A stretch of DNA of 64,000 nucleotides from Cupriavidus agavae (GTDB lineage Bacteria; Pseudomonadota; Gammaproteobacteria; Burkholderiales; Burkholderiaceae), in NCBI RefSeq assembly GCF_004217045.1, contig NZ_SGXM01000003.1:124001-188000 (forward strand). Reading direction: 5' to 3'. This document shows positions 17,826 through 26,561 of this stretch, in pieces (the stretch's first letter is position 1; the number at the start of each line of letters is the position of its first letter). The position numbers and the translations under genes were made by a program. Below the pieces are notes generated by a model. The model was not told the DNA's origin, ran no database searches, and saw only the letters and a list, made by a program, of their open reading frames with translations.

Positions 17826-18797
17826 ATGAAGACCCTGCTGCGCGCGGCCGTTGCCGCCTCCCTTGCCAGTGCCGCGTTTGCCGCGCCGGCCGCTCCCGCC
17901 TATCCGTCCAAGCCGATCACGCTAGTGGTTGGCTACACGGCCGGCGGCAGCGTCGACCTCGTGGCGCGCACCGTGGCCCCCGAGCTGGGCAAGCGGCTGG
18001 GCCAGAGCGTGGTGATCGAGAACCTGGGCGGCGCCGGCGGCACGATTGGCGCGCAGAAGGTGGTCAAGGCCGAGGCCGATGGCTACACGCTGCTGCTCGG
18101 CTCGGGCAGCGAGGTGTCGATCGCGCGCCTGACCAATCCGGCCGTGCGCTATGACGGCGAGAAGGACCTGGCGCCCATCACGTTCATCGGCACCCAGCCG
18201 ATGGTGCTGGTCGGCAAGAACGACCTGCCCGCCCGCAATGCCGCCGAACTGATCGCGCTGGCCAGGGCCAGGCCCGGTTCGATGTCGTACGCCTCGTCGG
18301 GCGTCGGCACGCCGCTGAACCTGGCGGGCGAACTGATCAAGCAGCAAGGTAACGTGAACATCACACACGTGCCATACAAGGGCGCCTCCGCGATGGCCAC
18401 CGACCTGCTCGGCGGCCAGATCGACCTCGCCGTGATGGTGCTGTCGTCCGCTCTGCCCCACATCCAGGCCAACCGCGTGCGCGCCTATGGCGTGACCGAA
18501 GGCAAGCGCGCCAGCGTGGCGCCGAACGTTCCGGCGCTGGCCGAGACGCCAGCGCTCAAGGGTGTCGACATGGGAGTATGGTTCGGATTGATGGCGCCTG
18601 GCAGTTTGACGAAGCCAGTTATCGATCGCCTGAATAGTGAAATGCAGGCCGTCCTGGCCATGCCCGATGTCCGCAAGAAGCTGGCCGAGGCGGGCGTCGA
18701 GGTGTCGCCCGGCACGCCGGCCCAGTTCGCCAGTTTCGTGAAGCGCGAGACGGCCAAGTACCGCACCATCGTGCAGACCGCCGACATCCGCCAGTAA
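17826..18797 (+). CDS. Bug-type (TctC-like) periplasmic substrate-binding protein
   Basis: A 323-residue periplasmic receptor of the tripartite tricarboxylate/Bug family. A signal peptide (about 20 residues, ending AAPAAPA) is followed by YPSKPITLVVGYTAGGSVDLVAR, the family opening that binds a carboxylate, then NLGGAGGTIGAQKV and HVPYKGA. GGAGA lies 7 bases before the chosen ATG; the upstream open frame lacks a signal peptide. No membrane components are nearby, as is usual for the many orphan Bug proteins of Cupriavidus and Bordetella. The neighbouring deacylase suggests an acylated amino acid or similar carboxylate as ligand. Confidence 0.9.
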   Translation: MKTLLRAAVAASLASAAFAAPAAPAYPSKPITLVVGYTAGGSVDLVARTVAPELGKRLGQSVVIENLGGAGGTIGAQKVVKAEADGYTLLLGSGSEVSIARLTNPAVRYDGEKDLAPITFIGTQPMVLVGKNDLPARNAAELIALARARPGSMSYASSGVGTPLNLAGELIKQQGNVNITHVPYKGASAMATDLLGGQIDLAVMVLSSALPHIQANRVRAYGVTEGKRASVAPNVPALAETPALKGVDMGVWFGLMAPGSLTKPVIDRLNSEMQAVLAMPDVRKKLAEAGVEVSPGTPAQFASFVKRETAKYRTIVQTADIRQ

Positions 18798-18828
18798 AGT
18801 CTCCACCGCTGCCAGCAAGGAAGTACCC

Positions 18829-19803
18829 ATGACGCAGAGCGCCCCCGCCTTCGAGGCCTACCCGGTCGAGGTCGAGTTTCCGGATATCCGCCCGTACGCC
18901 ACGGGCAACACGGGCGTGGCCTACGTGCACACGTTCGATAGCGGCACGCCGGGACCGCATGTGATGATCAATGCACTGACGCACGGCAACGAAGTCTGCG
19001 GCGCGATTGCGGTGGCCGGGCTGCTCGACCATGGCCTGCGACCGCGCCGCGGCAAGCTGACGCTGTCGTTTGCGAACGTGGATGCCTACGCGCGCTTCGA
19101 CGCCGCGCAGCCCGACGCCTCGCGCTTTGTCGACCAGGACTTCAACCGCGTCTGGACGGCGGCCGTGCTCGACGATGCGGCGCGCGATTCGTCCGAATTG
19201 CGGCGTGCACGCGCCATGCGTCCCATCGTCGATACCGTGGACCTGCTGCTCGACCTGCATTCGATGCACGAGAAGAGCCGGCCGCTGATCGTGTCGGGGC
19301 CGCTCGACAAGGGCATCGCGCTGTCCCGCGCCCTGGGCGCGCCGGCAGACGTGATCGTTGACGAGGGCCACCCCGAGGGCCGCCGCATGCGCGACTACGC
19401 GGATTTTGGAGATTCTGCGAGCCCGCGCAACGCGCTGCTGATCGAATGCGGCCAGCACTGGGAGACCTCGGCCGTGGATGTGGCCCGCGACAGCACCGCG
19501 CGCTTCCTGCTGCATGCGGGCATCGTCGAGGCCGCCGACCTGCCGGACGGCTGGCTGCGCCCGCTGCCGGCCACCCAGCGCGTGATCCGCGTGACCGAGC
19601 CCGTGGTGGCCCGCAGCATGGATTTCCGCTTCGCGGGCGCCTACACCGGGCTCGAAACGTTCACCGACGCCGGCACCGTGATTGCCTGGCGCGACGGCCA
19701 GCCGGTGGTGACGCCGTACGACAACTGCGTGCTCGTGATGCCCTCGCTGCGCCAACTTCGGCCCGGCGTGACCGTGGTCCGCCTCGGACAACTGGAGTCC
19801 TGA
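18829..19803 (+). CDS. Succinylglutamate desuccinylase/aspartoacylase-like zinc hydrolase (M14 family)
   Basis: A 324-residue enzyme of the AstE/AspA group, which cleaves N-acyl amino acids. Zinc ligands are visible in HGNEVCG (about residues 47-52) and DLHSM (near 146), with DFNRVW (near 105) as the substrate-binding segment. The catalytic Glu is probably in LLIECGQHWE. AAGGAAG is placed well before the start. It follows the Bug receptor by 31 bases, so uptake and deacylation of one compound may be linked. It is not inside an ast arginine-degradation operon, so the exact substrate is open. Confidence 0.85.
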   Translation: MTQSAPAFEAYPVEVEFPDIRPYATGNTGVAYVHTFDSGTPGPHVMINALTHGNEVCGAIAVAGLLDHGLRPRRGKLTLSFANVDAYARFDAAQPDASRFVDQDFNRVWTAAVLDDAARDSSELRRARAMRPIVDTVDLLLDLHSMHEKSRPLIVSGPLDKGIALSRALGAPADVIVDEGHPEGRRMRDYADFGDSASPRNALLIECGQHWETSAVDVARDSTARFLLHAGIVEAADLPDGWLRPLPATQRVIRVTEPVVARSMDFRFAGAYTGLETFTDAGTVIAWRDGQPVVTPYDNCVLVMPSLRQLRPGVTVVRLGQLES

Positions 19804-19847
19804 CACAACAACCATGAAACCGGTTGCATGACCGGCAGGCCGCTTTC

Positions 19848-19897
19848 AGCGCCGGCGATGGCTCCCCTCAAGAGAGCCACGTCCGGCGCTTTCTCGT
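19848..19897 (+). terminator. Probable terminator of the Bug/deacylase operon
   Basis: AGCGCCGG (19848-19855) pairs with CCGGCGCT (19883-19890) and ATGGCTC with GAGCCA inside the loop, followed by TTCTCGTT. It is 45 bases past the deacylase stop. Confidence 0.7.
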
Positions 19898-19969
19898 TGT
19901 GGATGTCATGTCATGCCGTGATATATCTGCGCGCAACGCAAGTCCGGTTAGATTAAGCACTCTTTTCAT

Positions 19970-19997
19970 TCAAGGCGCCCCCCGGGGCGTCCGATAA
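19970..19997 (+). promoter_or_regulatory. Candidate FliA (sigma-28) promoter of the chemoreceptor gene
   Basis: TCAAG (19970-19974), a 15-base spacer and TCCGATAA (19990-19997) match the motility-sigma pattern TAAA/TCAAG-N15-GCCGATAA with one mismatch in the -10 element. Position and target gene (a methyl-accepting chemotaxis protein) fit. The spacer is itself palindromic (CGCCCC-CC-GGGGCG). Confidence 0.6.
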
Positions 19998-20024
19998 CCC
20001 GGACGTGACGACCTGCCGTCAGAG

Positions 20025-20057
20025 CGGGCGTTGCCCGTGCGCCATGATGGCGCACGG
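20025..20057 (+). promoter_or_regulatory. Overlapping hairpins in the chemoreceptor mRNA leader
   Basis: CGGGC-gtt-GCCCG (20025-20037) and a longer dyad, CCGTGCGCCAT (20035-20045) with ATGGCGCACGG (20047-20057), share bases 20035-20037 and cannot form together. They lie directly before the ribosome-binding site CGGAG (20067-20071) and the TTG start at 20078. The longer dyad could also be a DNA operator. Confidence 0.4.
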
Positions 20058-20077
20058 CGTTAATCACGGAGCGCCCC

Positions 20078-22090
20078 TTGTATTCGAATTCTTCCCTTAC
20101 CCTGCCCCGGCAGGCGTCGGCTGGCGGCCTGCGCGCGCTTGCCAGCAGCTGGAGTATCGGCACGCGCATTGCGCTGGTCGTGCTCGCCGTCCAGATCGTG
20201 GCGTTCTGCGCCTTTGCGCTGGCGCTGTCGCTGAGCAGCATGCGCCAGCTCGAAGTGCAGGCGCGCGAGGCCATCACGGCCGAGAGCCAGACGCTGCGCG
20301 AACTCGTGGCCCAGCTCGACGACACCATGCTGCAGGAAGTCGACCGCTTCATGCTGAGCTTTGCGGCGGTGCTGCCCGGCCCGTACGCGGTGGATCCGTC
20401 GCAGACCATCGAGGTGGCCGGCAAGGCCACGCCCGAGTTCCGCAGCGGCGACCTGGTGCTGAACAACAGCTTCGAGATCCCGGACAGGTTCTTCGCCACG
20501 ACCGGCGGCGTGGTGGCCACGGTCTTCGCGCGCACCGGCGACGACTACATCCGCGTGACCACCTCGCTCAAGAAACAGGACGGCCAGCGCGCCATCGCCA
20601 CCACGCTGGACCGCGCCGGCGCGGCCTACGCGGCGGTGTCCTCGGGCAAGTCGTACCGCTCGCTGACGTGGTTGTTCGGCAAGCCATACATGAGCAAGTA
20701 CGAGCCGGTGCGCGACGCCGGCGGCAAGATCGTCGGCGCGCTGTACGTGGGCGTGAACGTGGAGGCCGAGCTGGCCGCGCTCAAGAACCGCATCCGCCGC
20801 AAGACCATCGGCGAGGACGGCCAGTTCATCGTCATCGACGCCAAGCCGGGCGCCGACCAGGGCAAGGTCATGGTGGACCGCTCGGGCAGCGAGGGCACGG
20901 TGCAGATCGACGCCACGGACGCCAACGGCAAGCCCTGGGTGCGCGACATGATCGCCGCGAAGGATGGCAACGTGACCAACACCGTGGCAATCGGCAGCGG
21001 CGCGGCCGTGGAGCGGCTGACCGCGTTCGTGACCTATCCCGAGTGGCAATGGCTGATCGCCGGCAGCGTGCCCACGGCATCGCTGCGCGACGAGGTGGAG
21101 ACCAGCCGCAACCGCTTCCTGGCGGGCGGGCTGCTGGCCGCGCTGGCCGTGTCGGCCGCGTTCTGGTGGCTGCTGCGCCGCATGGTCAGCCAGCCGCTGG
21201 CCAACGCCGCGCACGCCGCCAGCCGGCTGGCCTCGGGCGACCTGACCGCGCGCCTGCAGACCTCGCGCAACGACGAGATCGGCGAGCTGATGCGCGCCAT
21301 CGACGGCGTGGGGCAGGGCCTGACCGGCATCGTCGACAAGGTGCGCGGCAGCGTGGGCGCCATTGCGGGCAGCACGAGCCAGATCGCCAGCGGCAATGCC
21401 GACCTCTCGGCGCGCACGGCGCAGCAGGCCGGCAGCCTGGAGCGGACGGTGGCGAGCATCGAGGAGCTGTCGGCCACGGTGAAGCAGAACGCCGACAACG
21501 CGCACGACGCCAATGCCGCCGTGGCCAGCGCGGCCGATGCGGCACGCGCCGGCGGCAGCACGGTGGGCCGCGTGGTGAGCACGATGGCCGACATCCATCG
21601 CAACGCCCAGCAGGTGGTGGACATCATCGGCATGATCGACGGCATCGCGTTCCAGACCAACATCCTGGCGCTGAATGCCGCCGTGGAAGCGGCACGCGCG
21701 GGCGAGCATGGCCGGGGCTTTGCCGTGGTGGCCGGCGAGGTGCGCAGCCTGGCACAGCGCAGCGCCAATGCGGCCGGCGAGATCAAGCAGTTGATCGAGC
21801 GCACCGTGACCGACCTGAAATCGGGCAACGAGGCCGTGCAGCAGGCCGGCACCGATATCAACGACATGGTGCGCCGCGTGGAAGGCATCGCCGCGTTGAT
21901 GGGCGATATCAGCGTGGCGTCGCGCGAGCAGTCGCAGGGGCTGGCGCAGGTCAGCAGCGCCGTGGCCGAGATGGACACCGTGACGCAGCAGAACGCGGCG
22001 CTCGTGGAGGAAGCGGCGGCGGCGGCTGAAAGCCTGCATCACCAGGCGCAGGAGCTGCGCCAGGCGGTGGAGGTGTTCCGCCTGGCCTGA
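20078..22090 (+). CDS. Methyl-accepting chemotaxis protein with periplasmic Cache-type sensor
   Basis: A 670-residue transducer. Membrane segment 1 ([19 protein letters not shown], about 31-50) is followed by a roughly 295-residue periplasmic domain of Cache type (for example [23 protein letters not shown]), membrane segment 2 (about 347-365), a HAMP domain ([21 protein letters not shown]) and a cytoplasmic signalling rod. The conserved tip contains [22 protein letters not shown]. It starts with TTG, chosen because CGGAG is 7 bases upstream and the first in-frame Met would cut into membrane segment 1. There is no C-terminal NWETF-like pentapeptide, so adaptation probably relies on other receptors. 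Confidence 0.92.
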   Translation: MYSNSSLTLPRQASAGGLRALASSWSIGTRIALVVLAVQIVAFCAFALALSLSSMRQLEVQAREAITAESQTLRELVAQLDDTMLQEVDRFMLSFAAVLPGPYAVDPSQTIEVAGKATPEFRSGDLVLNNSFEIPDRFFATTGGVVATVFARTGDDYIRVTTSLKKQDGQRAIATTLDRAGAAYAAVSSGKSYRSLTWLFGKPYMSKYEPVRDAGGKIVGALYVGVNVEAELAALKNRIRRKTIGEDGQFIVIDAKPGADQGKVMVDRSGSEGTVQIDATDANGKPWVRDMIAAKDGNVTNTVAIGSGAAVERLTAFVTYPEWQWLIAGSVPTASLRDEVETSRNRFLAGGLLAALAVSAAFWWLLRRMVSQPLANAAHAASRLASGDLTARLQTSRNDEIGELMRAIDGVGQGLTGIVDKVRGSVGAIAGSTSQIASGNADLSARTAQQAGSLERTVASIEELSATVKQNADNAHDANAAVASAADAARAGGSTVGRVVSTMADIHRNAQQVVDIIGMIDGIAFQTNILALNAAVEAARAGEHGRGFAVVAGEVRSLAQRSANAAGEIKQLIERTVTDLKSGNEAVQQAGTDINDMVRRVEGIAALMGDISVASREQSQGLAQVSSAVAEMDTVTQQNAALVEEAAAAAESLHHQAQELRQAVEVFRLA

Positions 22091-22100
22091 GCGCCGGGAC

Positions 22101-22122
22101 GCCCGCCCGTTCCGGGGCGGGC
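22101..22122. terminator. GC-rich hairpin between convergent genes
   Basis: GCCCGCCC and GGGCGGGC form a perfect 8-base stem with a 6-base loop, with CCGG on both sides extending it. It fills the 40 bases between the chemoreceptor and lipoprotein stops. Without a T run it may act only as a transcript end stabiliser. Confidence 0.45.
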
Positions 22123-22130
22123 ACCGGCCG

Positions 22131-22718
22131 TCAGGCTGCCGGGGCCGGCTGCGGCGCCGGCGCGGCCTGCGCGGGAGCGGTCTCGGGTTGGGGCTGCGGC
22201 TTCAGGCCCGGGAAGAGCTGGTCCACCAGTTCCTCGATCTTCATTTCGGGCGGGATGAAGTTGCTCAGGTTCACGCCGCCCGCGCTGCGGTTGGCGTTGA
22301 AGATGGCCTTGCCCACGCGCTCGCCGTTGCGGTACACGGTGATGTCGGCGGCGGCCAGGAACGGCGTGATGTAGGTCTGGCGCTGCGCCACGTACATCGC
22401 CGTCATCGGGCACGACGCCATCGACGAGTACGGCGGCAGCAGCTTGACCTCGAAATTGCGCGCGCGCAGCGCCTTCACGAAGCTCTCGACGAAGGCGTTG
22501 CTGTTGGCCTGGTTGGCCACCACGCAGAACAGCGAGCCGTCGGCACCGACCACGCGGTTGCCGTCGACGCGGAACTGCGCCGGGCCGCCGAAGGCGCCGT
22601 TCTGGAAGCCGGCGATCGGATCGATCTGGTCCGCGCGGTCTACCGGCAGCACGCTCTGGTAGGTGGAACAGCCAGTGGCCAGCAGGGCCAGCGTGGCGGC
22701 AATCGTAACTCTCTTCAT
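22131..22718 (-). CDS. Sbal_3080-like lipoprotein
   Basis: A 195-residue lipoprotein of unknown function. The start at 22718 gives a standard signal (MKRVTIAATLALLATGC) with the lipid-anchored Cys at residue 17 and AGGAT upstream. The core (FCVVANQANSNAFVESFVKAL, then TYITPFLAAADITVYRNGE and a C-terminal EELVDQLFPG) matches my memory of the Sbal_3080 family of small envelope lipoproteins. The last 25 residues are a Pro/Gln/Ala tail. It stands alone, convergent with the chemoreceptor gene. Confidence 0.7.
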   Translation of the reverse strand: MKRVTIAATLALLATGCSTYQSVLPVDRADQIDPIAGFQNGAFGGPAQFRVDGNRVVGADGSLFCVVANQANSNAFVESFVKALRARNFEVKLLPPYSSMASCPMTAMYVAQRQTYITPFLAAADITVYRNGERVGKAIFNANRSAGGVNLSNFIPPEMKIEELVDQLFPGLKPQPQPETAPAQAAPAPQPAPAA

Positions 22719-22905
22719 CTTGGATCCTGGATCGCGTCGGCGAGGGCGCCGGCCGCCCGCACCCGTCACGAAGACGATGCGGGGCGCATTGCCGGCAGCA
22801 TGCCTGCGTAATGTAGGCGTGCCGGCCCAGGATCAAAGCGGGGAACAGCGGGCGACAGATGCCGCAAATCGGCGGCTGGGGCGCCGGCGAGCCGCGGGGT
22901 GCCGC

Positions 22906-23499
22906 TTAGTTCGCTCCGCCGCGCAGCAGGCAGTCGGACAGCAGCGGCGTGCCGTCCTCGGCCACCCCGGCGCCATTGCACTCGACGGCCACCTTCTGGC
23001 CGCGCCGGACCATGGTCGCCCGGGCCTCGACCTCGCAGGCGCGCGTGCCGGGGCCGCAGATCTGCCGCGGCAGCAGGTCGCCACGGACCACCACGCCCGG
23101 ATTGTCGGTGCGGATTTCCAGGTACACGTGGTTCTGGTCGCGCCGGATGCCGCTGGCCACGCCCTCGACGATGATGTACTTGCCCCGGTAGCGGTCGTCG
23201 GCGGCGCCGGCATTGTCGCGGTAGTCGCTGGCCAGGCTCTCGGCGGCCACCTGCGGCAGGATGTCGGCCGGCCGGTTCTCGTCGATGCTGATCGGGTCGA
23301 GCGTGCCGTTGCGCGGGATGCCGCGCGGGATGCTGGCCGGGATGGCGGGCGCGGAGGCGTCCGGGGCTTCCGGAGCGTCGGCGACATACTGGGAATCGGC
23401 AGGCGGGGCGTCGGCCTTGTCGTTGCCGACGAACCAGAGCAGGATCAGGACAACGACGGCGACAACGGCAACGAGGGTTTGGCGGGTGCGGCTCAACAT
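22906..23499 (-). CDS. Membrane-anchored protein with OB-fold (tRNA_anti-like) domain
   Basis: A 197-residue protein with one N-terminal membrane anchor (TLVAVVAVVVLILLWFV, about residues 8-24), a Pro/Ala-rich linker, and a C-terminal domain (from about 80) containing YRDNAGAADDRYRGKYIIVE and VAVECNGAG. This resembles the tRNA_anti-like OB-fold domain (PF12869) of bacterial envelope proteins of unknown role. Two Cys pairs near the end could be disulfide-bonded in the periplasm. No operon partner is obvious. Confidence 0.65.
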   Translation of the reverse strand: MLSRTRQTLVAVVAVVVLILLWFVGNDKADAPPADSQYVADAPEAPDASAPAIPASIPRGIPRNGTLDPISIDENRPADILPQVAAESLASDYRDNAGAADDRYRGKYIIVEGVASGIRRDQNHVYLEIRTDNPGVVVRGDLLPRQICGPGTRACEVEARATMVRRGQKVAVECNGAGVAEDGTPLLSDCLLRGGAN

Positions 23500-23568
23500 C
23501 GTGGAGGGGGCGGGACGGCGCAGGGCCGGCCGCTGGCTGGCAGAGGAAAGTCCGCCAGTGTAGCGCGC

Positions 23569-24165
23569 CTAAGCCGCCTGCACCCCGGCGAGCAGGGACG
23601 CGCGGGCGGCCGCCAGAATCTCGTTCGACAGCGGCGTGCCCATCGTGGCGCGCGACAGCATCAGCGCACCGGCCAGCGTGGCCATCTGCGCCAGCGCCGC
23701 CGCCCGGGCCGCGCCGGCATCGTCGCCGGGCTGGATCGAGGCCAGGATGTCGAGCAGTTGCTCCACGCCATCGTGGAATGCCGCCCGCACCGGCTTGTCA
23801 TCGGCCTCGCGCGCCACATCGTTGGCCAGCGCGGCCACGGGGCACCCGGTGCCCGCACTGTTGCGGTTGCGCGCCGACAGATAGCCGTCGATCAGCGCCG
23901 ACAGCGCGGCGGCACGATCGGGCGCGTCGGCCACGCGCTTGCGCCAGCGGGCCTCGGACTCCTCGAACGCCCGCGCGCAGGCAATGGCCGCCAGCGCGTC
24001 CTTCGACTCGAAATGCCCGTAGAACCCCCCATGCGTCAGCCCCGCCGCTCCCATCAGATCGGCCACGCTGACCCCATGAAAGCCCTGCTCGCGAAACAGC
24101 CGCGCCGACACCTGCTCGATGACTGCGCGGTTCTTCTCCGCTTCCGCCTTGGATACGCGCGGCAT
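23569..24165 (-). CDS. TetR/AcrR-family transcriptional regulator
   Basis: A 198-residue repressor of normal TetR length. The DNA-binding domain (AFLD-type, about residues 10-55) contains VIEQVSARLFREQGFHGVSV, then LTHGGFYGHFESKDAL. The GFYGHF helix and the C-terminal SARNRNSAGTGCPVAAL segment, with one Cys, are typical of the subgroup that controls nearby oxidoreductases, often through electrophile sensing. The ATG at 24165 has CTGGAG at good spacing; the longer open frame upstream is not needed. Its target is not evident: both neighbours are accessory genes. Confidence 0.88.
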   Translation of the reverse strand: MPRVSKAEAEKNRAVIEQVSARLFREQGFHGVSVADLMGAAGLTHGGFYGHFESKDALAAIACARAFEESEARWRKRVADAPDRAAALSALIDGYLSARNRNSAGTGCPVAALANDVAREADDKPVRAAFHDGVEQLLDILASIQPGDDAGAARAAALAQMATLAGALMLSRATMGTPLSNEILAAARASLLAGVQAA

Positions 24166-24238
24166 GATGAACTCCAGAACACGATCCAGCCGATGGTCCG
24201 CCACATCGGCGGGCAAGTCAACGCAGGGGGCTTCCAGG

Positions 24239-24736
24239 TCAGACGATGGTCGGCCCCGCCTTGCCCAGCGCCGCCAGATAGTCAGCCGCGCCGTACGGCG
24301 CACTCTGACCGTGCCGGCTCAGGAAGAAGTCACGCAGGATATCGCCCTGCTGCTCAAGCTTGTAGTCGGACAGCGCCTTGCCCCGTTCAAGCCGATATCG
24401 ATACTGGTTGAAGCCAAGGAAATGCCTCACCTGCTCCCAGGCACCGCGCCACAGCACATTGACGCCGCGCTGGTATTGCCACACATGGGTCATCTCATGG
24501 ATGAACAGTGCCTGCAACGCCAGCCCGCCTTGGCTGAAGTCATCGATCCAGCGCAGCTTTCGCCCAAGATAGATCTGCCCGTTCGGCGTGACGATGTAGC
24601 GACCCCCCTGCCAGAACACGAAGTTCCGGCGATGGACAACCACCGACGCGTAATCGACCGCGTCTGCGAAGACCTGGCGGGCGAGGGCGATCTCGGCAGG
24701 GGTGAGGGGGCGGGAGTTGGTGCGGTCAGGCGCCAT
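24239..24736 (-). CDS. Putative HExxH zinc metallopeptidase-like protein (Rhs/Vgr-associated type)
   Basis: About 165 residues. The motif FIHEMTHVWQYQRG (near residue 95) contains HExxH followed by the VWQ signature seen in small metallopeptidase-like proteins associated with Rhs/VgrG loci. The N-terminus (LTPAEIALARQVFADAVDY) also fits them. No Rhs, VgrG or type VI gene is near, so this is an orphan copy. No good ribosome-binding site distinguishes the possible starts (24736, 24748, 24778 and further); I give the shortest that keeps the conserved region. It lies downstream of the AlbA_2 gene with the repeated TTTGGCGCAAA sites between. Confidence 0.6.
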   Translation of the reverse strand: MAPDRTNSRPLTPAEIALARQVFADAVDYASVVVHRRNFVFWQGGRYIVTPNGQIYLGRKLRWIDDFSQGGLALQALFIHEMTHVWQYQRGVNVLWRGAWEQVRHFLGFNQYRYRLERGKALSDYKLEQQGDILRDFFLSRHGQSAPYGAADYLAALGKAGPTIV

Positions 24737-24759
24737 GCACAAAGCCATAGGGAGAATAC

Positions 24760-24909
24760 GGCGCAATGTTTGGCGCATTGTCTGGCCGAGGTTGTACGTT
24801 TGCGCCAAACAGGCGAGCGCACTGTGACAAGGGATCGCGGGCTTTGCACGGTCGATTTGGCGCAATGCTTTGGTTCGCCGGCGTCGGATAAGCCGTCATT
24901 TGCGCCAAA
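24760..24909. repeat. Cluster of GGCGCAA/TTGCGCC sites in alternating orientation
   Basis: Four good copies of TTTGGCGCAAA lie within 141 bases: 24769-24779 (TTTGGCGCATT, plus), 24799-24809 (TTTGCGCCAAA, minus), 24855-24866 (ATTTGGCGCAAT, plus) and 24898-24910 (ATTTGCGCCAAAT, minus). A fifth half copy, GGCGCAATG, is at 24760-24768. Copies 1/2 and 3/4 form two inverted pairs. The cluster fills the gap between the AlbA_2 gene and the metallopeptidase-like gene, so it could be a multi-site operator or a pair of RNA hairpins. Confidence 0.55.
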
Positions 24910-26544
24910 TCATGGGATTCGGTACCGCGTCCCTCGGCGCAGTCCCTCTTGACGAAGTTTTCCTTCCTTTACGAGTTGCTCAAGGCCCCTGCGCAGGCGT
25001 GAACGAGGAATCTCATCGCCAATGCGCTGGTGAATCTCGCTGATCCTCGCCAGCGGATATCGCCCGACGTCCTCCACGATCAGCGCAAGCAACCGATGTG
25101 GTTCGATACGCTTTAGCGTTGTTGACGTTGAAAAATCCAGACTGCGGATCAGCTTGGGATCGACGAAATATCGCACCGCCTGGGTGCGGCCTGCGCTTTG
25201 CACCAGTCCCCATGCCAAGGCCCGCTTGAGCCACAACTGCAAGGAATCCACAGAGGGAAGTTCCAGGGCCGCGGCCAACTCGCGCGCAGTGAGGGCTTCG
25301 TGCTGTGCCAGCAGCGCCAGGACGATACGCTCTCGCTGCGTCAATTGAAACGTCTGATCCGCCTTGGCGACGAAGTCGATCATCTCTGGCTTCTGGATGC
25401 GGCGGCGTATTGTCACCTCGACACCGTCATCCAGTTCCCTGAGCGCAGGGACGGGCCGCCCTTGGGAAAGCAGCACTTCGAACATCTTGTCGAAGCCGCT
25501 ACCCTCCCGTTCCATGAGGCGGAGATCGTGAAAAAGCCGGGCCAGATGCTCGTTTCGTCGTACTGTCGTATGCAACACGTTCCGGGGCGTGACACCGAGC
25601 GGCAGAAGTCCCGGATTGACGACCTCCAGACCGTCGGGATGCAGATTCAGGAAAATATCGCCCTGCTGCGTATAAGGGCGATGAACCAGTGCGTTGACCA
25701 GCAGTTCCCGCACCACGATTTCGTCGAATGCTGGCACGAACTGGCGGTACAAGCCGTCGGGAAGTTCGTAGCTTTCGCGAAAATCGGGCACTTCGCGCCA
25801 GACGGATTCGACCATTTCCATCGGGTTCAAGTCATGGTCATCCCAGACCAGCTTGTTGACTTTCGATCCGCGTTCGTCGTACTTGATGAACTGAACAACG
25901 GGAGCGGTGGCCAACCTGGCGCGGTCGAACTGCCTGCCGACACAGAGAACACCTAGATTGGTCAACAGTCCGCCATGCGAGAGCTGGTAGTGTTCGAGCA
26001 ACTCGCCATCGGCTTTTTCCTTCACCGACGGTTTGACGCGGTCCGAGTTGCGTAGCGCGCTTGCCAGCACATGGAGCTTGTCCGGATCGCAATTCGTTGA
26101 GGGAATCTGCATCGAAACTTGCGTTTCCCAAGAGGAACTGCCCCGCTCGTTGGCCAGGCGCATCACGTCGTCGCCCGTCACCGGTTTGCTCTGGTCAGCA
26201 ACACGGAGAAAATAGCGGCCGTCCGTGGTCGATGCGACGGACGTGGCACGCGGAATGATTACGTCGAGATACTGGCCGCCGTTCAATGCGGTTCTGATGG
26301 TTGGCAACGCCACGACATTGACCGTCCGCTCGGCAAGCTTTCTCCGGAGCGTATCGTCCAGTCCGATGGGAACCCGCTGGTCGGGTGGGGGCATTGCCTG
26401 GTCATCCTCAATGCCTATCAGCAAATGGCCCCCGGTGGCGTTGGCGAACGCTACGCAGTCTTTCGCCAGTTCCGCCCAATCTACTGTCCGGCCGACAATC
26501 GAGCGTAACGACTTCTTGTCGAGAAGCTGTCCTTCCTGGCTCAT
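24910..26544 (-). CDS. Schlafen AlbA_2-domain ATP-binding protein
   Basis: A 544-residue protein. The N-terminal AlbA_2 (divergent AAA-4, PF04326) domain shows the diagnostic segment DCVAFANATGGHLLIGIEDD (about residues 28-47). The centre contains VRELLVNALVHRPY, as in the ATP-dependent-helicase-like HATPase_c_4 region of these proteins, then two winged-helix-like regions, including ERIVLALLAQHEALTARELA. Such proteins act as putative regulators and are frequent in accessory or defence regions; the function here is unknown. It has GGGGA before the start, follows mnmE by 17 bases on the same strand, and its codon use looks less GC-rich than its neighbours, suggesting transfer. Confidence 0.78.
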   Translation of the reverse strand: MSQEGQLLDKKSLRSIVGRTVDWAELAKDCVAFANATGGHLLIGIEDDQAMPPPDQRVPIGLDDTLRRKLAERTVNVVALPTIRTALNGGQYLDVIIPRATSVASTTDGRYFLRVADQSKPVTGDDVMRLANERGSSSWETQVSMQIPSTNCDPDKLHVLASALRNSDRVKPSVKEKADGELLEHYQLSHGGLLTNLGVLCVGRQFDRARLATAPVVQFIKYDERGSKVNKLVWDDHDLNPMEMVESVWREVPDFRESYELPDGLYRQFVPAFDEIVVRELLVNALVHRPYTQQGDIFLNLHPDGLEVVNPGLLPLGVTPRNVLHTTVRRNEHLARLFHDLRLMEREGSGFDKMFEVLLSQGRPVPALRELDDGVEVTIRRRIQKPEMIDFVAKADQTFQLTQRERIVLALLAQHEALTARELAAALELPSVDSLQLWLKRALAWGLVQSAGRTQAVRYFVDPKLIRSLDFSTSTTLKRIEPHRLLALIVEDVGRYPLARISEIHQRIGDEIPRSRLRRGLEQLVKEGKLRQEGLRRGTRYRIP

Positions 26545-26561
26545 TCGCTATTCCCCGCCCC

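Noticed and set aside
19976-20077. A long-range switch pairing GGGGCG (19984-19989) with CGCCCC before the chemoreceptor start (20072-20077)
   Set aside because: If the FliA promoter is right, transcription starts near 20006 and the first segment is not in the mRNA.
22131-26544. A complete integrative element at mnmE
   Set aside because: No integrase, no second copy of the att-like site and no mobility genes were found, so I only report a possible hot spot.
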